Part shown: positions 8,833-16,968 of the stretch, one piece after another
Layout: each line of letters starts with the position of its first letter
Position numbering within the stretch: the stretch's first letter is position 1
DNA from: Alphaproteobacteria bacterium
GTDB taxonomy: Bacteria; Pseudomonadota; Alphaproteobacteria; WRAU01; Hepatincolaceae
Reading direction: 5' to 3'
NCBI GenBank assembly: GCA_009780035.1
Contig: WRAU01000003.1
Coordinates: forward strand, 62,001-126,000
Length of the DNA stretch: 64,000 nt
The notes under the pieces: model-generated
The model's input: only the letters and a program-made list of their open reading frames with translations
Told to the model about the DNA's origin: nothing
The model's database searches: none
Program-made: the position numbers and the translations under genes

Positions 8833-10335
8833 CTATTTATGCCACCATCTGTAGATAGAAAAGGCTTGCTGCTGATTAAAAGCCAGCCAATTTTTGTAAA
8901 CATACTCCTCGCTGGATTCATAGTATAAAGGAATAAAAATATAAAGATTCTTAAGGAATAAGTCTAACTCTTTAAGATGTTTTTCTTTTATGGGTTTATT
9001 TTCTTTAGAGGTAATTTTATCTATTAATATCTGCACTTTTGAGTTATTGATATGCGAATAATTATACTCTCCGTTTGCACTAAAGTAAGAAATCAGCTCA
9101 TCTTGCGGAAAATAAGCAAAAACTAAATTTTCCATAATAATATCATATTGATTTTCTTTTACTGCTGTTAAATAATCGTAAAAAGGCAAAATACGAGCAA
9201 CGACCTCAAAACCGATTTTTCGTAAATTATTAATAAAATCTTGGGAAATTTTGTAATCTTCTGCGTTTTTGAATAAAATTTTTAGTTTTACAGGCTTATT
9301 AATATGAGTTAATTTTGCCTCATTAGAATAAATAAAGCTGCTATCCTTAAAATTCGTATTTTCAAACAAACTTGTCAGCCGCACATGCTTAGGGGTAAGA
9401 AAATATTCTGCTGCCTTTTGAAAATTATAAGCATCTGCTACAATTTTTCTTAAATTAATATCTGCAAAAACACCACTAGTATTTAAAAAATACGCTTTAA
9501 AGTTAGGAATATGATCTAAGGGTTTTAAGAATATTTCATCATTTTCACCTAACCTATCAGCAGGCAGTTTCTTTTTAAAAGTTATTTCACTGTTTTTATA
9601 AAGCCTATCAATTTGGCTTTGAGTTTTAGCATAATGATAGTAAATGCGTTCAAAATTAAAATAACCTTGACGGCTTAGTAAGTTTTTACCCCAATAATTA
9701 GGATTTTTTTTATAAACTATAAAATTACCCTGCTGGTATTTTTCTATGATATATGCCCCGCTTGCAATAGGAATATCCAGTGAGGGTGTAATAAAATCAT
9801 TATGGGCATCTTCATAAATTATAGGCAGAGCAACTATAAGTTTAAAAATATTATGATCAAATTCTTTTAATTCGAATTCTATTGTATAGTTATTAACTTT
9901 TTTGATATGCTGAATGTCTGCCAATTTTGCCTTAAAATAAGGAGCTCCAAACTTTTTTATGATGTTAAAGGTATAGATAATGCTATCTGCATTAACTTTT
10001 TCACCATTGCTCCATGCAGCTTTTTTATTAAGATTGAAAGTAATATTGTTGCCAGTAATTTTATAGGCTTCTGCCAAAAGCGGTTGGAAATAATCTGGCT
10101 TATCAAGTGATTCCACCATTAAACTATCATAAACTAAAAAATAATAATCTTCTGGCAATGTTCCAACTAAAGAATATGGCGTAAAACTGTTAAAACTGCC
10201 AACTATGCCAAGTTTTAATTCGCCATCTTGCGTCAGGGCAATCGCTGCTTGCAGCTTTACCCCATAAATACAACTGCATAAAAATAAAACTAAAATAATT
10301 TGTTTTAAAGCCAGTCCATGATATAATTTAAGCAT
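8833..10335 (-). CDS. Periplasmic peptide-binding protein (SBP family 5, YejA-like)
   Basis: 500-residue extracytoplasmic solute receptor. A signal peptide is visible at residues 1-30 (hydrophobic IILVLFLCSCIYGV followed by KLQAA). Family-5 features include LVYDSLM, the LAEAYKITGNNITFNLNKKAAWSNGEKVNADSI block (split here by family variation) and the NPNYWGK motif. Together with the two permeases and double ATPase it makes a complete oligopeptide or microcin C-like importer. The natural ligand is not deducible. The start codon lies next to the divergent kdsB region. Confidence 0.88.
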   Translation of the reverse strand: MLKLYHGLALKQIILVLFLCSCIYGVKLQAAIALTQDGELKLGIVGSFNSFTPYSLVGTLPEDYYFLVYDSLMVESLDKPDYFQPLLAEAYKITGNNITFNLNKKAAWSNGEKVNADSIIYTFNIIKKFGAPYFKAKLADIQHIKKVNNYTIEFELKEFDHNIFKLIVALPIIYEDAHNDFITPSLDIPIASGAYIIEKYQQGNFIVYKKNPNYWGKNLLSRQGYFNFERIYYHYAKTQSQIDRLYKNSEITFKKKLPADRLGENDEIFLKPLDHIPNFKAYFLNTSGVFADINLRKIVADAYNFQKAAEYFLTPKHVRLTSLFENTNFKDSSFIYSNEAKLTHINKPVKLKILFKNAEDYKISQDFINNLRKIGFEVVARILPFYDYLTAVKENQYDIIMENLVFAYFPQDELISYFSANGEYNYSHINNSKVQILIDKITSKENKPIKEKHLKELDLFLKNLYIFIPLYYESSEEYVYKNWLAFNQQQAFSIYRWWHK

Positions 10336-10373
10336 TGAAAATTCCTAGATTTATTAAAATATTAAAGGAAATT

Positions 10374-11123
10374 ATGCAAAAAATAAATCCAATTATTGTT
10401 ATACCAACAAGGCTTGCGGCAACGCGCCTGCCGAATAAACCTTTGCTGCTTATTAACGGCATTCCTATGATTATTCATGTAGTAAAAAGAGCAATGGAAG
10501 CTGATGCGGCACCCGTGTTAGTAGCTGCTGGCGACCAAGAAATAATTGAGCTTTTGCAATCATACAATATTGAAGGAATCTTAACTGACCCTAACCTACC
10601 CTCAGGCACTGATAGAATTAATCAGGCTTTAAACAAATACGATAAGAATGCAAAATACAATATCGTTATTAATCTGCAAGGAGATCTTCCTACTGTAGAA
10701 AAAGACTGCATTGCCGACTGCTTAGATATTCTTATAAATTCTCCTTATGATATAGCCACAGTCGGCGTTAAACTATTACCCAATTCTGAGGATATTAAAA
10801 ATACCAATGCTGTTAAGGCTATTGTAGATTTTTCTGCTGGCAATATCGGCAAAGCTACTGCTTTTAAAAGGAGTGTAAGTGATGTAGAAGCAGGCAATTG
10901 CTACCACCACATAGGAATCTATGGCTATCGCAGAGAATCTCTCCAGAAGTTTACCTCTCTGCCGCCATCACAAAATGAAATTGCCAATAAATTAGAACAA
11001 CTACGGGCTTTGGATAATGATATGAGTATTGGATTTAAATCCGTTAATACCATTCCTATAGGGGTAGATACAGCTAGTGATTTAGAAAAAGCTAGTATAT
11101 ATTTAAAATCCATTGGCAAGTAA
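10374..11123 (+). CDS. kdsB: 3-deoxy-manno-octulosonate cytidylyltransferase
   Basis: Activates KDO with CTP for lipid A core assembly, so the cell builds an LPS-type outer membrane. Motifs seen: the N-terminal nucleotide-binding PTRLAATRLPNKPL, LQGDLPTVE (metal-binding Asp), GIYGYRRESL, and LEQLRALD near the end. I chose ATG at 10374 (249 aa) because AAAGGAA lies 4-10 nt upstream and the protein then starts right at the fold; an in-frame TTG at 10335 would add 13 unsupported residues. The gene is followed by the SRP RNA gene. Confidence 0.94.
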   Translation: MQKINPIIVIPTRLAATRLPNKPLLLINGIPMIIHVVKRAMEADAAPVLVAAGDQEIIELLQSYNIEGILTDPNLPSGTDRINQALNKYDKNAKYNIVINLQGDLPTVEKDCIADCLDILINSPYDIATVGVKLLPNSEDIKNTNAVKAIVDFSAGNIGKATAFKRSVSDVEAGNCYHHIGIYGYRRESLQKFTSLPPSQNEIANKLEQLRALDNDMSIGFKSVNTIPIGVDTASDLEKASIYLKSIGK

Positions 11124-11130
11124 ACCGAAT

Positions 11131-11159
11131 TTGAAAATAAATCATTTTTATGATATATT
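11131..11159 (+). promoter_or_regulatory. Sigma70-type promoter of the SRP RNA gene
   Basis: TTGAAA at 11131-11136, a 17-nt spacer, and TATATT at 11154-11159. The expected start falls at 11165-11167, exactly at the 5' end of the SRP RNA stem. Confidence 0.75.
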
Positions 11160-11164
11160 TAATA

Positions 11165-11249
11165 TTGGCAAGTTGGACATGATACTTGAAAAATCGGTCA
11201 GGTTGGAAACAAAGCAGCCGTATTAGGTTTTCATGGGTCAGCTTGTCAA
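11165..11249 (+). ncRNA. ffs: Signal recognition particle RNA (4.5S type)
   Basis: RNA component of the signal recognition particle that binds Ffh and targets membrane proteins co-translationally. The diagnostic domain IV core is GGTCAGG...GCAGCC at 11196-11219: it matches the bacterial consensus with the apical loop GGAA changed to GAAA closed by a G-C pair. The 5' strand TTGGCAAGTTGGAC (11165-11178) pairs with the 3' strand GTCAGCTTGTCAA (11237-11249), giving one hairpin of about 85 nt. Position just before dnaX is the usual one in many proteobacteria. Confidence 0.9.
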
Positions 11250-11265
11250 TTGCTTTACATATTAC

Positions 11266-11369
11266 ATATTAAATAGCTTGATATTTATGTTGAAAGGTAA
11301 GGGAACGTGGTGTATAGGTAATACATAAGCGGCTTTACCCTTTAATAGAAAGTCAAGATATTTAATATT
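11266..11369. repeat. Palindromic element E4 (covarying hairpin family)
   Basis: Between ffs and dnaX. Outer arms ATATTAAATAGCTTGA (from 11267) and TCAAGATATTTAATAT (to 11369) pair with one mismatch. The core GTGTATAGGTAATACATAA is flanked by AAGGGAACGTG and GCGGCTTTACCC, a looser inner stem. The right-arm motif AATAGAAAGTCAAGAT fits the family. It may terminate ffs transcription. Confidence 0.78.
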
Positions 11370-11385
11370 CCCCATTGGATAATAC

Positions 11386-12951
11386 ATGCAAGATAATCAA
11401 ACCTATATCAACCTAGCCCGTAAATATCGCCCGCAGGTAATCGCCGATTTAATTGGACAAGATGCCCTTGTGCAAACCCTTAGCAATGCCTTTAAATTAA
11501 ATAGGATTCATCATGCTTTTATGCTGACTGGTATTAGAGGAACTGGTAAAACCACTACTGCAAGAATTATCGCAAAAGCCCTTAATTGCACTGGAAGCGA
11601 TGATGGCGGCATTACTTTAAATCCTTGCGGTGTTTGTGAAAGCTGTATTTCTATCAATAATGACAGCAACATGGATGTTATAGAAATGGATGCTGCCAGC
11701 CGCACCGGTGTTGACGATGTGCGTGAAATTATTGAAAATGCTAAATACAAACCCGTATCTAGCCGTTATAAAATTTTTATAATCGACGAAGTGCATATGC
11801 TTTCTAAAAATGCTTTCAATGCTTTGCTAAAAACTTTGGAAGAGCCTCCGCAGCATTTAAAATTTATTTTCGCCACTACCGAAATTAGAAAAGTGCCTAT
11901 TACTGTTCTTTCTAGGTGTCAAAGATTTGATTTAAAAAGGGTCTCTACAAGCGATCTATCACAACATTTGGAAAAAATATGTGAAGCTGAGAATATCAGC
12001 TTCGATTCAGAAAGTTTATTTTTATTAGCTAAAGGGGCTAATGGTTCGGTTAGGGATAGTTTATCACTTTTAGACCAAGCTATTGTTTATACGGATAGAA
12101 ATTTAGCAGCCGCAAAAATTATAGAAATGCTTGGGGCAGGCGCTAAAGAAGATACTTATAATCTGTTTTTAAATATAATAAATAAAGATAATATTAAAGT
12201 TTTTGAACTTCTAAATCAACAGTTCATCAAAGGAATTGAATTAGATTTATTACTTGAAGATATGCTGGAAATTTGCCACAATACCTCGCTGATTAAAATT
12301 ACTAATAATCCTCAGTTTTTAGATGTTTCCGAAATTGAACGGAAGCAAGCAGCTGAAATTGCAGGAACTGCCGATCTTCCTACGCTTGTGAAATTATGGC
12401 AGATAATTCTGCGGGGAATTAAGGAAGTTAAAGATTCTGGAAATTCTTTGATATTTGCCAATATGGTATTTAGCAAAATGCTGCTTGTCAGCGAGTTAGG
12501 CGATGTTGGTAAAATGATAGATTTCCTTAAATCTAGTGAAAAAAAAAACAGCATAGCTGATAAAAATCCCAATGGCAATAAGATAGTGTTGCAAAATATA
12601 ACTCCAATTGTTGCAACAGCTATTAGAGCAGAAACAACTAATAATAAACAAAACTCTATTCCTGTTGTAAAACCCCAAACTTCGTTTGAGGATATTCCGC
12701 CTGCAGAAATGGAAGACTACGGAATACCCGCCTCATCTTCGGCTAATACTAAGCCAGCCCAACAAGATGTTAATAATACATCAGAATTCTCAGCATCTGC
12801 CCCCATTAACCAAAAAACAAACACCTTGCAAGAAGATTCTACAGATCAGAAAACTAATAACCCTGAATCAAATACTGAAGAACAAAAAATAAAAGCTGAT
12901 GTTCTTCATCGTTTCCCAACTGCTACTTTTGTAAGAAAAGAAGTTAAATAG
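11386..12951 (+). CDS. dnaX: DNA polymerase III subunit tau/gamma
   Basis: Clamp-loader ATPase of the replicase. Visible: Walker A GIRGTGKTT (residues 49-57), the zinc module with Cys68, Cys81, Cys84 and Cys87, Walker B IIDEVHML (about 128-135), and sensor 1 in FATTEIRKVP. Domains I-III end near residue 370. The following 150 residues are Asn/Gln/Thr/Ser-rich and low in complexity, not clearly the folded DnaE-binding domain of E. coli tau, with a short conserved-looking tail (ADVLHRFPTATFV). An A10 run at codons 385-388 is a strong candidate for frameshifting to a gamma-like product (see separate feature). ybaB and recR, normally next to dnaX, are 13 kb away here. Confidence 0.95.
   Translation: MQDNQTYINLARKYRPQVIADLIGQDALVQTLSNAFKLNRIHHAFMLTGIRGTGKTTTARIIAKALNCTGSDDGGITLNPCGVCESCISINNDSNMDVIEMDAASRTGVDDVREIIENAKYKPVSSRYKIFIIDEVHMLSKNAFNALLKTLEEPPQHLKFIFATTEIRKVPITVLSRCQRFDLKRVSTSDLSQHLEKICEAENISFDSESLFLLAKGANGSVRDSLSLLDQAIVYTDRNLAAAKIIEMLGAGAKEDTYNLFLNIINKDNIKVFELLNQQFIKGIELDLLLEDMLEICHNTSLIKITNNPQFLDVSEIERKQAAEIAGTADLPTLVKLWQIILRGIKEVKDSGNSLIFANMVFSKMLLVSELGDVGKMIDFLKSSEKKNSIADKNPNGNKIVLQNITPIVATAIRAETTNNKQNSIPVVKPQTSFEDIPPAEMEDYGIPASSSANTKPAQQDVNNTSEFSASAPINQKTNTLQEDSTDQKTNNPESNTEEQKIKADVLHRFPTATFVRKEVK
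12538..12560 (+). promoter_or_regulatory. Predicted dnaX slippery site (A10) producing a gamma-like truncation
   Basis: Zero-frame codons are GAA AAA AAA AAC, so the run at 12539-12548 contains A_AAA_AAA in the phase required for -1 ribosomal slippage and is also long enough for RNA polymerase slippage. Shifting to the -1 frame (or one extra A) gives a UGA stop at 12558-12560 after 391 aa; one A fewer gives UAG after 389 aa. Both products would end just after the clamp-loader domain III. Confidence 0.6.
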
Positions 12952-12972
12952 TTTTATAGACACATAAAAAGA

Positions 12973-12995
12973 AAGAGCTAAATTAATTAGCTCTT
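12973..12995 (+). terminator. Hairpin after dnaX
   Basis: Perfect 9-bp stem AAGAGCTAA / TTAGCTCTT with a 5-nt loop, 20 nt after the dnaX stop, followed by a T-rich stretch (AGTCAAGTTTTATT). The T-run is not immediate, so efficiency is uncertain. Confidence 0.55.
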
Positions 12996-13139
12996 AGTCA
13001 AGTTTTATTATAATTTTGTTTATTTATTTTTTTGCCTCTTTTTTAAGAGCAATTATATTAAACCATATTTTTAAAATTATCGCAACCACAAATTGCAATA
13101 TCACATTAATTTTTTAAAACAATTTATAGTAGTAAACTA

Positions 13140-14438
13140 TTAATTATTCAATTCTATTTCCCTATTAATACGGTTTATTTTCTTAAAAATATCCTCTTTT
13201 GTTTGATTAAAAGATAAACTTCTGCAAGAAAGATCATTTTTTATAATACATATAGCCATTCTTTTCCAACTTAAAAGCTCTTGCGAGTATGATATAGAAT
13301 CCGTATTATCCGGTATATTTCTAAAAGCTATTGCTAATTTGTTTTTATTGCCCCTTTTAGACATACCCATATCTTTAATTTGAAAGCCTTTATTTTGCAA
13401 TTGGCTTATAACATCATCACCTAAAGCGCTGCCATGCCTATACCAATATTTAATGTAGGTTTTAAACTTTTTAATATAATGCTCTCTTGCGGTATTCGGT
13501 AATGTGTTTAATAAAAATTTCGTATAGCTTTTCCAAGTATGATTCGCTGGCAGCTCAACATTTCTATAACCTAAAAATTTTGTGCCGCAATAAAGCTGTC
13601 CGCTATTAGCACCCTCTACACGAAACACCAGCTTTTGCCAAACATCAGGCTCAATAGTTTTAAATAGATTTAAGCCTATGCGCTGATCATCTCCATAGGG
13701 TTCACAAACCCGCATTTTAGATAATTTCACGCCGGCATAATAGAATTTATCGTATAATTTATTATATGGTTTTTTGAATTTTCCGTTATAAGTCCAAATA
13801 TCCTCCGTTTTCCAATCGTATATAGGATAAAAATTATATAAATTTTCAGTAATTTTTGTGCTGTAATTTTTGTTATTATACATTAATTTTTTATTGCTAA
13901 TAATAGCGCGATAACGATTTAAAGATTCATCCGCCCTTATTCCCACAAGGCAAGCAGTTTTACCTTCATGCGCCCTTGCATACCATTTACCAAACAATGG
14001 CGTAAATTCTTCAAATTCCATTCTATATCTGTAAAAAGGAAAAGAATGATTGCTTAAATTAATAGAATTTTCTGGCATAGCCCGCACCCAATCCTTCCCT
14101 TCTTCCCAACAGCACCAATAGGGATTGTAATTACTAACCGAGTTTCTTAGATTAAATGGCAAACAGACTCTATATAAATTAATATATTCATGATAAAGGC
14201 TTAACATTTCTTCTATATATTGGATAGTAATGTTATACTGAGCTTCTAGGTCTATTATTAATAAGCCTATTTTCTTTTTGATATTGTGCTGTTTAATATA
14301 ATCCATAGTTAAATTAAACATAGCACCGCTGTCTTTACCGCCGCTGAAAGATAAGTAAATATTATCAAATTCACTAAAAACATAATACAGTCTTTCCTGC
14401 GCGGCTTCATAAACATTTTTACTTAGGTATTTCTTCAT
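13140..14438 (-). CDS. PAPS-reductase-fold protein, IbrA-like (DUF3440)
   Basis: 432 aa with the ATP-pyrophosphatase loop SFSGGKDSG at residues 30-38, then the IbrA-like features CCWEEGKDWVRAMP, ACLVGIRADES and YPIYDWKTEDIW. This combination belongs to the IbrA/DUF3440 group, not to sulfate-assimilating CysH: no C-terminal catalytic ECGIH motif is present and no cys genes are near. Together with the ParB-like gene 7 nt upstream it reproduces the ibrA-ibrB pair, known from E. coli prophage-linked loci where it activates expression of eib genes. The molecular activity of the family is not established. It likely arrived as an accessory cassette. Confidence 0.8.
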   Translation of the reverse strand: MKKYLSKNVYEAAQERLYYVFSEFDNIYLSFSGGKDSGAMFNLTMDYIKQHNIKKKIGLLIIDLEAQYNITIQYIEEMLSLYHEYINLYRVCLPFNLRNSVSNYNPYWCCWEEGKDWVRAMPENSINLSNHSFPFYRYRMEFEEFTPLFGKWYARAHEGKTACLVGIRADESLNRYRAIISNKKLMYNNKNYSTKITENLYNFYPIYDWKTEDIWTYNGKFKKPYNKLYDKFYYAGVKLSKMRVCEPYGDDQRIGLNLFKTIEPDVWQKLVFRVEGANSGQLYCGTKFLGYRNVELPANHTWKSYTKFLLNTLPNTAREHYIKKFKTYIKYWYRHGSALGDDVISQLQNKGFQIKDMGMSKRGNKNKLAIAFRNIPDNTDSISYSQELLSWKRMAICIIKNDLSCRSLSFNQTKEDIFKKINRINREIELNN

Positions 14439-14445
14439 ATTGAAC

Positions 14446-14964
14446 CTAGTAATCTTGCTTTTCTATCTCTTCCCAAGACATATTAAACTCATTATTTTCA
14501 AATAAATCAGCTAATCCTGTTAATTGTTTCATTCTTAAAATTTCGTCTTTATCCATGCCTAAATGCTTTTTTATCCAATTATCACTTTTACCGCTATTAA
14601 TAAGAATATTCATAACTTTTTTCATAGCATCAATTTGATGAGCACCTTTTGCTCTGTTATGTCTTATGGTTGAGGCGATTCTATCATCAATCGGTTTATT
14701 TATAATAACTATTGGCAGCTGGCTAAGTTTTAATTTTAAACCTATGCTATATCTATGGAAGCCATCAACAATAATATAATTGTCTTCTTCAGTATCATAA
14801 TAGCAGACTATCGGCTGAGTATAGCCGTCTTCAACAATTGACTTTTCAAGCAATTTCATCTCTGGAGTTGCCATTTTATTAGGGTTATAAAAATTAGCTA
14901 TTATTCTATTAATATCAACTAAACGAACATTTAAAACCGGCATATCTATTTTCACTTTTTCCAC
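14446..14964 (-). CDS. ParB/sulfiredoxin-fold protein, IbrB-like
   Basis: 172 aa. The N-terminal ParB-type domain shows DINRIIANFYNPNKM, then DGFHRYSIGLKLK (the catalytic-fold loop, in place of GxxR..A) and HNRAKGAHQID. A helical second half (DNWIKKHLGMDKDEILRMKQLTGL) is a DNA-binding-like ParB segment. The annotated start is GTG; an ATG 21 nt downstream (MPVLNVRL) is possible. It is translated just before the IbrA-like gene, and the pair is probably one transcript. This is not the chromosome-partitioning ParB, which is longer. Confidence 0.78.
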   Translation of the reverse strand: MEKVKIDMPVLNVRLVDINRIIANFYNPNKMATPEMKLLEKSIVEDGYTQPIVCYYDTEEDNYIIVDGFHRYSIGLKLKLSQLPIVIINKPIDDRIASTIRHNRAKGAHQIDAMKKVMNILINSGKSDNWIKKHLGMDKDEILRMKQLTGLADLFENNEFNMSWEEIEKQDY

Positions 14965-15110
14965 CGCTGCATAAAAGTTTAAATCAGCTTATTACTATAT
15001 AATGACCATATTTTTAACTTTAGAGCAACTAAACATTGTATATCGGCATTAATATTGTTATAAAACAGTAGAAGATGTAAAAATTATTTGATATTTAGGC
15101 AATAGTTTTA

Positions 15111-15959
15111 TTATAAATAAAAAACGCCATTATTTATATTCGCCCAAGCTGTATAAAAATCATTAAAGTGAGGTTTTTGAGAATCTTTTAAAAAATCTAA
15201 AATATCGCCTATGGCAGTATTATAGGTGTTAGCTGTAATTTTTCCTGTATGAAGAATATATCGCAAATACACTAAATAAGTGTTTAAAACATCAGTTTCA
15301 CAATAGTTTCTAATATCTATTATGCGACCCTCATCATACATAGCTGCTACATTAGAGCCATCAACGCCAAACTTTCCTGGAAAATTTAAAATGCTGCAAA
15401 CTTCGTTCAATTTAATTCTGGCAGATAAACCAAAATCTGAAAGGGCATCAAGCAGATCACAGTGCCAATTACTAGCATAGCGATTAGAATAGCTTTCATA
15501 TTTATTGCCAGAATTATGGAAAAAATCGCCCGTAATGCCGTATTTCATAGCCCGATATTTTAAAACTGGAATATCAAAAGTCCGCCCGTTAAAACTAATA
15601 ATTTTAGGTTTTAATTTATCTATTGTTGCAAAAAAACCGCGAATTAAGTCTTTCTCAGTTGAGTTTGCCTCACCTCCGCTACGGATTTCTTTAAATTTAA
15701 TAAGCTCCTGCCCATCAGAGGTATAATCAATGCTTGCTACTAAAAAACTGATGGCAACTACCTTATGAAATGGCTGCCGTAGAAAGTCATTTTTACCATC
15801 AGTTATTTTTAAATGATACTCGCTTAGGGCTTTCCTTCTGTTATCAATAGTTGATAAATCTCCGTCCGCCTCGCCAATTAAATTAAAAGCGGCTTCATCG
15901 TCTGGAATTGTTTCAATATCAAAAACAAAAAGACTTTTAGGCTCAAAAAAATTTTTCAT
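15111..15959 (-). CDS. Predicted 3'-5' exonuclease (PolB-type exonuclease domain, DnaQ-like)
   Basis: 282 aa with the DEDD motifs: FDIETIPDD (motif I, DxE), ISFNGRTFDIPVLKYR (motif II Asp) and YCETDVLNTYLVYLRY (motif III Asp). This matches the stand-alone family related to the B-family polymerase proofreading domain (Pfam DNA_pol_B_exo2). Length is normal. It is widespread in proteobacteria but has no settled in vivo role. It lies next to the outer-membrane protein gene, both on the minus strand, with 15 nt between. Confidence 0.85.
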   Translation of the reverse strand: MKNFFEPKSLFVFDIETIPDDEAAFNLIGEADGDLSTIDNRRKALSEYHLKITDGKNDFLRQPFHKVVAISFLVASIDYTSDGQELIKFKEIRSGGEANSTEKDLIRGFFATIDKLKPKIISFNGRTFDIPVLKYRAMKYGITGDFFHNSGNKYESYSNRYASNWHCDLLDALSDFGLSARIKLNEVCSILNFPGKFGVDGSNVAAMYDEGRIIDIRNYCETDVLNTYLVYLRYILHTGKITANTYNTAIGDILDFLKDSQKPHFNDFYTAWANINNGVFYL

Positions 15960-15974
15960 AACAACTGCCGCAGA

Positions 15975-16952
15975 CTACCATCTAAAAATTAAATTTGCTC
16001 CGCCAGAATATATTGGGCTAGTGTGCGCCATAAATCTTGATTTTGCTTGGAAATCAATCCCTAAAGCTCTCCAAATCGGCAAGTCATAGCCTACTCCAAC
16101 AGTATAAGACATACCATAATCACAGGCAATTAAGGTATTACAAACTGCGCTTAAACTGTTTAACTGATTAAGAGAAGTGCTGTCAAATCTGCCTTGTGCA
16201 TCATTTAAAAATTGCGTTAAGGCTGACTCGTTTGTAAGTAAATCTTGAATTTTGTCATAACTATCTACCTGCGAAGTTAAATCGGTATTGCCCGGCAAAA
16301 TTTGATTGATTAAATTAATCAAATCGCTAGGATTCTTAGATAAAGAATTCATGGCATCTTGGAATCTTGGGTCATTCTGAAGTTCCTGCACAGTTTTTCC
16401 GCTATTAACCGCTGAAGCTAAGTAAGCCATGTCTTTAAGATTGCCCTTAACTTTAGCCCGCAAGCCATAACCAACACCGCCGATGGCATAAAAACCTCTT
16501 GGCTTGCCAAAATCATACATCAAGGTAAGAAACCCGTTAGTGGTAGTAGTCATTCCTTTGATTCTATCTATGTCTTCATAAAGATTATTAAAATCTGCCT
16601 TTTTCGCAAAATCATTAACCTGCTTAATTTTACCATAATAGCCGCCGTTATAACTATAAAGACCTTGCTCTAAAGATACGCCTAGAATAAATTGCTTATA
16701 GCTAAAAACACTAAAATCAAAATTACTAATATTTCCCTTAGCTCCATCACTGCTAGAAATAGCATTCCCAAATCTAATATAGTGCCCTTTATAGTTGATA
16801 GGCTCTTGGACTGCTTGCGATACCGAGTTAATTACCTCTGCCCCTGCATCTCTTTCAGGTTCAGCATTAAAGACATCTAACTCTTCCGCATAAGATAATC
16901 CTCTAAAGCTAAAAAATGCTAAAAATATAAAAACAAAACTATACTTAATCAT
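15975..16952 (-). CDS. Outer-membrane beta-barrel-like protein with signal peptide
   Basis: 325 aa from the ATG at 16952, which follows an AAAGGAG ribosome-binding site; an upstream in-frame ATG would overlap nagA and lacks one. Residues 1-22 form a signal peptide (IKYSFVFIFLAFFSFRGLSYA). Alternating amphipathic strands flank a glycine-rich region, the middle holds a helical, Asn/Asp/Gln-rich insertion, and the chain ends in GGANLIFRW with a terminal aromatic residue, the usual barrel assembly signal. Two Cys (SAVCNTLIACDYG) may form a disulfide. I recognise no family; a Rickettsiales-type surface antigen role is only a guess. Confidence 0.7.
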   Translation of the reverse strand: MIKYSFVFIFLAFFSFRGLSYAEELDVFNAEPERDAGAEVINSVSQAVQEPINYKGHYIRFGNAISSSDGAKGNISNFDFSVFSYKQFILGVSLEQGLYSYNGGYYGKIKQVNDFAKKADFNNLYEDIDRIKGMTTTTNGFLTLMYDFGKPRGFYAIGGVGYGLRAKVKGNLKDMAYLASAVNSGKTVQELQNDPRFQDAMNSLSKNPSDLINLINQILPGNTDLTSQVDSYDKIQDLLTNESALTQFLNDAQGRFDSTSLNQLNSLSAVCNTLIACDYGMSYTVGVGYDLPIWRALGIDFQAKSRFMAHTSPIYSGGANLIFRW

Positions 16953-16968
16953 GATTACTCCTTTATTA

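Noticed and set aside
13140-14438. Sulfate-assimilating PAPS reductase (CysH)
   Set aside because: It lacks the catalytic C-terminal motif and cys neighbours and pairs with a ParB-like gene as IbrA does.
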